Below, piece by piece: positions 1 through 8,735 of a stretch of 8,735 nucleotides of DNA. A model generated the notes under the pieces. That model searched no databases. It had not been told where the DNA came from and worked only from the letters and a program-made list of their open reading frames with translations. How positions within the stretch are numbered: position 1 is the stretch's first letter; each line of letters starts with the position of its first letter. Source of the DNA: Planctomycetota bacterium (GTDB lineage Bacteria > Planctomycetota > UBA1135); assembly GCA_014382465.1 (NCBI GenBank), contig JACNJP010000194.1:1-8735 (forward strand). The letters run 5' to 3'. The position numbers and the translations under genes were made by a program.

Positions 1-998
1 TCGCCGGGGCCTCCGCCGCCGGTCCGACCGCCGCCGCCGCCGCCGCCGTCGCCGACCTGACCGAGCACACCCTGCGCACCAAGGCCGCCGCCAGCGCCCT
101 CGGCGCCTACCGCGGCCTGCCCGAGCTCGACCTCTTCGACATGGAGTACTGGTCGCTCGAGCAGGTCAAGCTCGGCGCCAAGACAGCGCCGCCCCTGGCC
201 GGCCGGGTGGCCGCGATCACCGGCGGCGGCGGCGCCATCGGCGAGGGCATCGGCGCGGTGCTGGCCGGCGCCGGCGCCACCGTCGCCCTCCTCGACCTCG
301 ACCGCGGCCGCGCCGAAGCCGCCGCCGCCCGCATCCGCGCCGCCCACGGCCCGCACGCCGCCTTCGGCCTGGCCGCCGACGTCACCGACGAGGCTTCGCT
401 GGCCGCCGCCTTCGCCGAGCTGCTGCGCCGCGCCGGCGGCCTCGACGTCCTGGTGCCGAACGCCGGCGCCGCCCACGTCGCCGCCCTCGAGGACCAGGAC
501 CTGGCCGCCTACCGCCGCCTGGTCGAGATCAACCAGACCGGCGTCTTCCTGACCCTGCGCCAAGGCGGCCGCCTGCTGCGCGACCAGGGCCTGGGCGGCT
601 CGATCGCCCTGGTCAGCTCCAAGAACGTGCTGGCCCCGGGCGCCTCCTTCGGCGCCTACAGCTCGAGCAAGGCCGGCGCCCACCAGCTGGCCAAGGTCGC
701 CGCCCTCGAGCTCGCCGACGCCGGCGTGCGCGTCAACATGGTGTGCCCGGACGCGGTCTTCCGCCACGGCGACAACCCTTCCGGGCTGTGGGCCGAGGTC
801 GGGCCAGAGCGGGCCCGTTCCAAGGGCATGGACCCGTCCCAGCTCGAGGAGCACTACCGCCAGCGCAACCTGCTCCGCACGACCGTCGGCGCCGAGGACG
901 TCGGCCGCGCCGTGCTCTACCTGGCGACCGACGCCGCCAAGACCACCGGCTGCACCCTGACGGTCGACGGCGGCATCGCCCAGGCATTCGGCCGCTGA
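1..998 (+). CDS. Bifunctional class II aldolase / short-chain dehydrogenase (RhaD/YuxG type), 5' truncated
   Basis: The reading frame (codons starting at position 3) is open from the window edge to TGA at 996-998, so the ATG at 141 is internal rather than the start. What is visible is the linker and C-terminal dehydrogenase half of a fused aldolase/dehydrogenase. The linker has the family phrase LPELDLFDMEYWSLEQ. The Rossmann dinucleotide site TGGGGAIG is at 219-242, followed by an acidic pair (LDLD) ending the second strand. A PNAG motif, a Ser in VSSKN, and the catalytic Tyr (657-659) and Lys (669-671) of YSSSK complete an SDR active site. The C-terminal segment (GLW..ERAR..G....LEEHYRQRNLL, then AKTTGC..TVDGG) is characteristic of this fused family. 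Relatives in L-rhamnose catabolism cleave rhamnulose-1-phosphate and oxidise lactaldehyde; the aldolase part is not visible, so the substrate is unproven. An in-frame run of six GCC codons at 30-47 encodes poly-Ala. Confidence 0.88.
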   Translation, partial: AGASAAGPTAAAAAAVADLTEHTLRTKAAASALGAYRGLPELDLFDMEYWSLEQVKLGAKTAPPLAGRVAAITGGGGAIGEGIGAVLAGAGATVALLDLDRGRAEAAAARIRAAHGPHAAFGLAADVTDEASLAAAFAELLRRAGGLDVLVPNAGAAHVAALEDQDLAAYRRLVEINQTGVFLTLRQGGRLLRDQGLGGSIALVSSKNVLAPGASFGAYSSSKAGAHQLAKVAALELADAGVRVNMVCPDAVFRHGDNPSGLWAEVGPERARSKGMDPSQLEEHYRQRNLLRTTVGAEDVGRAVLYLATDAAKTTGCTLTVDGGIAQAFGR

Positions 999-3900
999 GG
1001 CATAATCCCGGCATGCGCGTCTCCGGCCGATTCTCCGCCGCCGTGTCCCTCTCGACCGAGGCGGACACCGACGCCGCGCTCGATGAAGCCGCCACCCTGC
1101 TGCTGGCGAAGATCGGCGCCCAGCCCGACCTGGTGCTGGCGTTCTTCACCGGCCACCACAGCGAGCGGGCCGAGCGGATCTCGGCGCGGGTGCGCGAGCT
1201 GCTGGCCCCCGACAGCCTGGTGGGCTGCAGCGCCGCCGGCGTCATCGGCGCCGGGCGCGAGGTCGAGCGCGGCCCGGGCCTGGTGCTGTGGGCGGCCCGA
1301 ATGCCAGGCGCCCGGGTCCAGGCCTTCCACCTCCAGTTCGAGACCTCGGAGGGCGGCGGCATGGTCCACGGCTGGCCCGACGCCGGCGACAGCGCCAGCG
1401 CGGTGCTGATGGTCGACCCCTTCAGCTTCCCGCTCGACCCCTTCCTGTCCTCGCTGCGGGACATCGCGCCCATGCCGCGCATCGTCGGCGGCGTCGCCAG
1501 CAGCGGCCAGCGCCCGGGCAGCAACCGCCTGCTGGTCAACGACAAGGTGGTGGCGGGCGGCGCGGTCGGCTTCGTGCTCGACGGGGCGGCCAAGCTCGAG
1601 CCGCTGGTCTCCCAGGGCTGCCGCCCGGTCGGCCGCGCCTACACCGTCACCCGCAGCGAGCGCAACGTCATCTACGAGCTCGACGAGGCGCCGGCCTACG
1701 ACGGCCTGAGCGAGGTCGTCGAGGGCCTGGACGACGGCGAGTCGCGGGCCTTCCGGAGCGCCCCGCAGGTCGGGCTCGAGGCGGTCAAGAGCACCGGCGA
1801 CCTCGGCCAGGAGGGCTACCTGATCCGCGGCGTGGTCGGCATCGACCAGGAGAGCGGCGCGGTGGCCATCAGCGACGCCGCCCCCGAAGGCATGCGGGTG
1901 CGCTTCCACGCCCGCGACGGCGCCACCGCCCACGAGGACCTCGGCAACCTGCTGGGGCTGGCGAGCGGGCTCTACCCCGAGGCCGGCGGCGGGCTGCTGT
2001 TCAGCTGCACCGGCCGCGGCGAGCACCTCTTCGGCGAGGCCGACCACGACGCCGTGCTGGCCGGCACCTACTTCCCGGACCTGCCGATCGCCGGCATGTT
2101 CGCCGCCGGGGAGATCGGCAGCGTCTGCGGGCTGCCCTACATCCACGGCTTCACCGCCAGCCTCGGCCTGCTGGTCGAATGCCAGGCCTGAGCCCATGAC
2201 CGTGGTCCGCGTCGAGGTGCTGACCGGGCCGATGGACGGGCTCACCCACTACAGCCACGAGGACGAGCTGGTGATCGGCCTCGAGGGCAGCGCCGACCTG
2301 GGGCTGGACTTCGATCCGCGGATCTCGCGCCGCCACGCCCGGCTGGCCTTCCGGGAGGGGCGGCTGGTGCTGGAGGACCTCGGCAGCCGCTTCGGGACCT
2401 GGATCGGCGCCCAGCGGCTGCGGGAGCCGGTCGAGGTCTCGGCCGGGGCGGTGTTCACCGTCGGTGACACCCTGATCGAGGTGCTGGGCCAGGGCGACTC
2501 GCCGTGAAGGGCGGCCGCGTCGACCTGACGGTCTTCGCCCCGGCCGCGCGCCAGGCCTTCCATCAAGCGGTGCGCGAGGCCCGCCTGCTGCGCTCCGGAT
2601 ACCTCGGGGTCGAGCACCTGTTCCTGGGGACCCTGCTGGCCGGCGGCCACCCGCTGCGCCTGGCCTTCGAGCGCGCCGGCCTCGACCCGGAGCGGCTCGA
2701 GCGCGTCATCCGCGGCTGGCTGCGGACCGACCCGCAGCGGCCGGCCAACAGCGAATTCGTCGTGACGCCGCGGCTGGAGCGGGTGCAAGGCGCCGCGTTG
2801 CTGGCGGCGGCCCGCTGCGGCCGCGACCACCTCGGCCCGATCGAGCTCATGGTCGCGATCCTGGACGAACCGCGCGCGGCGACCACCCGCATCCTGCGCT
2901 CGCTCCGCGCCCGGAGCTTCGACGGCCTGCGGCTGGAGGTCGGGGAGCTGCTCCTCCGCCAGGTCGGCGAGGACACCCAGCACGACCCCGACCCGCTGCT
3001 GCGGTTCGGCTTCGACCTCAGCGAGGAGGCCGCCAGCCGCGACGTGCCGGTGATCGGCCGGGAGACCGCGCTGGCGGCGATCATGGTGCGGCTCGAGTGC
3101 GGCGACTGCCCGGTGATCGTCGGCGAGGAGGGGATCGGCAAGGGAGCGCTGGTCCGCGGCCTGGCGGCGCTGATGCGCGCCCAGGGCGGCCTGGAGCGCC
3201 TTCGCAGCCTGCGGCTGGTGGAGCTCTGCCCCGACTCGCTGCGGCTCGGCCTGCGGACCGGACCGCCGGCGCCCGAGCAGGTCTCGCGGCTGCTCGAGGA
3301 GGCCTGGCAGGACCCGCGCGTCGTCCTGTTCCTGCGCGACCTGGATCACCTGCTGGATGACAACGAGGATGGCATCGACGCGCCGGTCCGGGCGGCGATC
3401 ACGCGCGGCAAGATCCGCTGCGTGGCTTCCACCACTCCGGGAGGCTGGTCCTGGCTGGAGAGCCAGGAGCCGGCGGTGACCGCCCGGCTGGTGGCGGTGG
3501 AGGCGGAGGAGCCGCCCGCTGGCGTGGCCTTGCGGATCCTCAACCAGGTCGGGCTGGAGCAGGGAGCCTTCCACGGGGTCAAGATCCTGGAGGAGGCGGT
3601 GCGCGCGGCGCTGGTGCTGTCGGCGCGTTTCCTCCCCGACCGGCGCCTGCCGGGCAAGGCGATCGAGCTGCTCGACCAGGCCTGCGCCCAGCCGGTGCTG
3701 GCGGGCCTGGCGCCGCGGCAAGACTTCCACCAGGCGGGGGAGGTGGAGTCGCGACAGCCGCCGCGGCAGATCGGCGCGGGCGAGATCGCCGCCGCGGTGG
3801 CGCGCGCCAGCGGGATCCCGGCCGCCCGGGTGCTGGCCGGCCCCCGGGAGGTCGTCGCCGGCTTGGGCGAGGCGCTCTCGTCGGCCATCGTCGGCCAGAC

Positions 3901-6900
3901 CGCCGCCGTCGAACAGGTGGTGCGAGCGGTCCAGGCCGGCCGGATCACGGAGTACGGGCCGCGCGTCAGCCTGCTGCTGCTCGGACCGTCCGGCGTCGGG
4001 AAGTTCGGGCTCGCGCGGGAGCTCGCCGGGCACCTCTACGGCCTGCCGCAGCGCGTGCTGCGGCTCGACATGGAGGAGTACAACGGGGCCGAGAGCCTGG
4101 CGGAGCTCACCGGCGATCCCGGCGCCCACGGGTTCGGCCGCGAGGGCGTGCTGGTCGCCAGGCTGCGGAGGGCGCCCTGGTCCCTGATCTACCTCGACCA
4201 CGCCGAGCGGGCGGCTCCCGCCTTCCTCGATGTCCTGGCGACCGGCTTGGAGGAGGGGCACCTTGACTCGCCGGTCGGCCACCGGGCGGCGATGGAGCAC
4301 GCCACCCTGGTGCTGGCCAGCCGTGAGCCGGCCGAGGTGCTGCAGGAGGTGCTGCCTCCGCGCCTCCTCGCCCAGCTCGACGCCACCGCCTGCTTCACCG
4401 CCCTCTCGCCCGCCGACCTGGTCGTGATCCTGGAACGCCGGCTCGGGCGGCTCATCTCCGAGATGGAGGAGCAGGGGATCGTGTTGAAGCTGGACGCCCA
4501 GGTGCACGACCTCCTCCTCGAGAGGGGAGGGAGCACCACCCACGGGGCCCGGACCCTGCTCCACACCGTGGACCGCCTGTTCCTCCGCCCCCTGCGCCTG
4601 TCGCTGGGCGCGGAATCGGCGCCGCGGCACCTGGAGGCGGTGGTCCGCCACGGCGAGATCGCGTTCCTCCCATAGATAGGTAGGGAGGGGGTTCAGATAG
4701 GTAGGGGGGGCAAAGGCTTCCGACCCGAGAGCCCGGCGCCAGGAAGGAAACGGGGCGGCGCCCGAAGACGCCGCCCCAACATGCCGCGGAAACTCTCCGC
4801 TCGGAGGAAGAACGCTGCCCGTAAACGCAGCTTGCGAATGCCCATTGGAGCGGCCCGGATACCCCCCCAGTCGCCGAGTCGTTCCAGGACCCTTTTGCGG
4901 TTCCCCGGGGCCCGACTGAAGAAGGATCGTGGAAAAACCAGGGGCCTGTCCGCCACGAGGATGTCGGGACATGTGACGTGCACTTGGAACATCACAGGAA
5001 GGCACCCTAAAGAAACCGCCTTACGATGCCTGCGATGCTCTTCCGTGGCCTGCTCCTCCTTCCCCTCGCCCTGATCTCCGGGGCCGGGGCGTCGTGCAGC
5101 TCGGTCACGACGAGCTACGAGGACGAGATCGGGGACATCTACCGCCGCTATCGGCGGGGCGAGCTCCAGGAAGCGGCGCGGTTGATCCAGGAGGGCTACC
5201 GCAGCCACTGGAAGGTCCAGTTCAACGCCGAGGCCGGCACCATGAAGTTCGCCGACGACGCCGTGATCTGGAACCTGGAGCGCGGCAAGATCCTGCTCGA
5301 CGCCGGGCGCTACGAGAACGCCTACGAAGCGCTCCAGGACGCCGAGACCGTCATCAACCAGGGCTTCGGCGAGCGCGCAACGATCAGCGCCCGGGCCACC
5401 GCCGGCGAGGCCAAGGCGCTGGCCACCAACCAGAAGGCCCTGCCCTACGAGGGCTACGTCCACGACCGGGTGCTGCTCAACTGCTACAAGGCGATCGCGG
5501 CCTTGATGGAGCGCGACCTCGACCGCGCGCTGATGGAGGCCCGCCGGGTCGAGGAGGCCCAGGACTCGGCGATCCGCCGCTTCTCCTCCGACGCCGAGGC
5601 CACCGACCGCGCCGGCTCGAAGAAGGGCGTCCAGCCCGACTACGGCGTGTTCGTCTCGGACTCGCGGGTGCGCGAGGACCTGCCTTGGCTGCAGGGAGCG
5701 GACGCCTACCCCGAGTCGTACCAGGGCTTCGTCAATCCCTACGCGCTGCTGGTGAAGGCGGTGCTGCGGCGGGTGAAGGACGACCCGAACGAGAGCGCGG
5801 TGGTCGACCTGCGCAACCTGGCCAGCATGGTGCCGGACAACCGCTACGTCGTCGAGGAGCTCGAGCGCGCCCAGGCGGCCGCCGAGCCCGCCGGCTGGGT
5901 CTACGTGCTGTTCGAGAACGGCATGGCGCCGGTGGTCGAGTCGGTCGAGGTCCATGTTCCCTACGGCTACATCCGCGCGGTCCTCGGCCGCGGCACCAAC
6001 GAGGCCAGCGACCTGCTCGACCACGCCTTCTTCGCCCTGCCGGTGCTGCGCGGCGCCCGCGGTCCGGCGGCCGCGCTGGTGGTCCGCGACGATGCGGGAG
6101 GCGAATTCCGCAGCCAGCGCGTCTCCGAAATGGAGATGGTCATGCGCTACGAGTTCGAGCGCCGCTACCCCGGCGTGCTGACGCGCGAGCTGCTGCGGCT
6201 GGTGGTCCAGGAGACCGCCACCAACCAGGTCGAGAAGATCGCCAAGAACCAGGACGACCTGCTCGGCCTGGTCGCCAAGCTCGGCGGCCTGCTCTACAAG
6301 TCGGCGATGAACCGCGCCGACGACCGCAGCTGGCGCACGCTGGCCGCCGACTTCCAATTCCTGGTGCTGCCGATGCCGGAGGACGGCCTGCTGCACCTCA
6401 GCCTCTCCGACGGAGGGGCGCAACCCATCACGGTCGACCTGGCCGGGAAGGACGTGGCGGTGATCTACGCGCGCAGCGTGGGCCGCGGCCACCTGTCCGT
6501 CCATCAGGCCGGCTTCGACTACGGCTCCGGAGGAATCCAACCATGAGAAGCATTCTGAAGTACACCCTGCTGGCGGCGGCCGTCCTGGCCGCGCCGCTGC
6601 TGGTCTCCTGCGCCTCGGCGGAGGAGGAGATGATCCAGTTCACCCCGGGCGGCGTCCCCTACGTCCTCGAGATGCAGGACTACGGCGTCCGCTCCGGCCT
6701 GTCCGTGATCGCGGTCGACTCCACCATGGAGGGCGACCTGCCGATGGCGGTGGTCGAGCTCCGCAACGCCACCGCCTCCGAGCTGCGCTTCCGCGCCGGC
6801 TTCGTCTGGGCGGACGCCGACGGCCGCGTCCTGGCCTCGCCCGGCTCCGCGCCGCGTACCATCCACCTCATGCCCGGCGCCAGCACCACCCTGCAGAGCG

Positions 6901-8735
6901 CCGCCACCGCGCCCGCGGCCTACCGCTTCAAGCTCCAGCTCCGCAGCGAGAACTAGGAGGAATCCAAGATGAAGATCCAAGCACTGCTGACCCTCCCCCT
7001 GCTGCTGGCCGCCTGCAGCTCCAACACCGAGGTCTACGACCCCGGCACCGGCGGCATCCGCGACGTCGACTCGATCACCTACGACGACTTCAGCGAGGCC
7101 TCGGAGATCCTGATCCAGTCGATGCTGCAGTCCGGGGCGCTCGATGCCTCCGGCCTCGCCAAGCACGACGACGGCAAGGTGATCCTGGCCCTCGAGGACA
7201 TCGACAACTACACCTCCGCCAACCTCAAGACCAAGGTGATGACCGACAAGGTGCGCATCTCGCTCAACAAGTCGGGCAAGGTGCTGACCACCACCGCGGT
7301 CAAGTTCGGCGCCGGCGGCCCCGAGGACACCGGCACCAAGGAGGTGCGCGAGATCAACGACCCGATGTTCGAGGAGAACAGCTACAACCAGGCCCGCACG
7401 GTGCGCCTGCCCGACATCAGCCTGAGCGGCTCGGTGATCAAGATGAGCGCCGAGGAGGGCCGCACCAAGGAGTCGGTGGTGATCTTCAAGATGACCCTCA
7501 CCGACATCAAGACCGGCCTGGCGGTGTGGGAGGACGAGGCCCCGATCGGCAAGCGCCGCACCAAGGGCCTGTTCGGCGGCTGAGTCCACCCGCCTTCGGC
7601 GCCGGAGCGCGCCGGTCCCGCGAGGGGCCGGCGCGTTCTTCTTGGCCGTCCTCCGCTCAGCCCGGCGGCCAGGACATGGCCCGCCCGCCGAGCACATGCA
7701 GGTGCAGGTGCTCGACGGTCTGGCCGCCGTCCTCGCCGACGTTGGTGACGACCCGGTAACCGCGCTCGTCGAGCCCGGCGTCGGCGGCGATCTTGGCGGC
7801 CACCCGCAGCAGGTGGCCGAGCAGGCCGGCGTCCTCCTGCTCGGCGGCGGCGACGCTGGTCAGCGGCTTGCGGGGGATCACCAGGGCGTGGAAGGGCGCC
7901 TGCGGCGAGATGTCGCGGAAGGCCACCGCCAGCTCGTCCTGGTAGACGAAGTCGGCCGGGATCTCGCCGGCCAGGATCTTGGCGAACAGGGTCACGGTTG
8001 GCGGGCGGCGCCGGCCACCACCTTTTTCCAGTCGTCGACCGCCATCTCCTCGGCCTCCTCGATCAGCAGCACCGGGATGCCGTCGTCGATGCGGTAGCGG
8101 CGCCGGGTCTCGGCGTCGGTCGAGACCAGCCAGTCGCCGTCCTGGATCAGGGTGGCCAGGCTCAGCGGGCAGCGCAGGATGGCGAGGAAATCGGGGTCGA
8201 GCTGGGCCATGGGCGCAGTATCGCAAGCCTCGCCGGGAGGGGGAAGGCCGCCAGGGCGGCGAGGGCCTGTCGAGGTGCCGCCGTTCCAAATGTCCTAGAA
8301 TCGGCTCTCCCCCGCCCCGCCTCCTCTTGAGCCCCCCCAAAGAGCCTCTCCGTGTCCTGCGCTGCCTGACGGCTGCGGCCAGCGGCTTCCTGTTCGCCTT
8401 CTGCGTGGTGGCGGGCTGGTGGTCGTGGCTCGAGATCTCGACCCAGAATTGGGACGACCCGGGGCTGGGGTGGCTGAAGCTGGATTTCTGGTCGCGGCAG
8501 CTGCCCTGGAAGCGGGCGGCGGCGGCCGGGGCCCTGACCCTCGCCCTGGCCGGCGCGGGCGAGCTGCTGCGCGACCGGCGGCTTCCTGGGATCCCCCTGA
8601 TCCGCTGGGGCTGCCGCTTCTTCGGCCGGCCGGCGGCGCTCGTCTCGCTGCTGATCCTCGCCGCGCTGCCCCTGGCGCTGTCGGCGATCTTCCGCCCGGC
8701 GCCGGCGCCGGGCTCGCCGAACGTTCTGTTCGTCC

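Overview
The window is about 70% GC and densely packed with genes. Three consecutive genes encode predicted lipoproteins, including LpoB- and YcfL-like proteins, so the host is very probably a diderm (Gram-negative-type) bacterium. High GC, a membrane-anchored sulfatase-like protein, a COG3014-YcfL-LpoB lipoprotein set and several starts without a Shine-Dalgarno sequence would fit a high-GC Planctomycetota, Acidobacteriota or Myxococcota lineage. This placement is inference; no marker gene is present.

Layout. (1) 1-998 (+): the C-terminal half of a bifunctional class II aldolase/short-chain dehydrogenase of the RhaD/YuxG type, whose 5' part lies outside the window. (2) 1013-4675 (+): a tight three-gene unit of a FIST-domain sensor protein, a 103-residue stand-alone FHA protein and a 723-residue ClpA/ClpC-like double AAA+ protein. 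Gaps are 4 nt and then a 4-nt GTGA overlap. The Clp-like protein keeps the fold signature but has lost nearly every catalytic and pore-loop residue in both ATPase modules, and the FHA protein has lost key phosphopeptide-pocket residues. (3) 4676-5025: a 350-nt non-coding stretch with a tandem 12-bp repeat overlapping the clp-like stop codon, a GC hairpin and a small palindrome. (4) 5026-7583 (+): a lipoprotein operon of a COG3014-type TPR-like lipoprotein, a YcfL-like (DUF1425) lipoprotein and an LpoB-like lipoprotein, ending in a strong intrinsic terminator. (5) 8210-7657 (-): a convergent pair, a Trm112-like small protein overlapping a HIT-family (HinT-like) protein by GTGA. (6) 8327-8735 (+): the start of a membrane-anchored sulfatase-like protein that runs off the window.

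How the genes work together. The FIST-FHA-Clp-like unit is the most unusual part. A ligand-sensing domain, a phosphopeptide-binding fold and an unfoldase that appears unable to use ATP are encoded as one translationally coupled unit, which suggests a signalling or scaffold complex rather than a proteolytic machine. The three lipoproteins are likely envelope proteins acting together; LpoB in Escherichia coli activates the peptidoglycan synthase PBP1b, but this LpoB lacks the long linker of the E. coli protein. The Trm112-like/HIT pair looks like housekeeping functions.

Several genes (FIST, Trm112-like and possibly COG3014) have a -10-like hexamer 6-7 nt before the ATG and no Shine-Dalgarno sequence, as expected for leaderless transcripts. 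The ycfL-like and lpoB-like genes instead share an identical 12-nt Shine-Dalgarno block.
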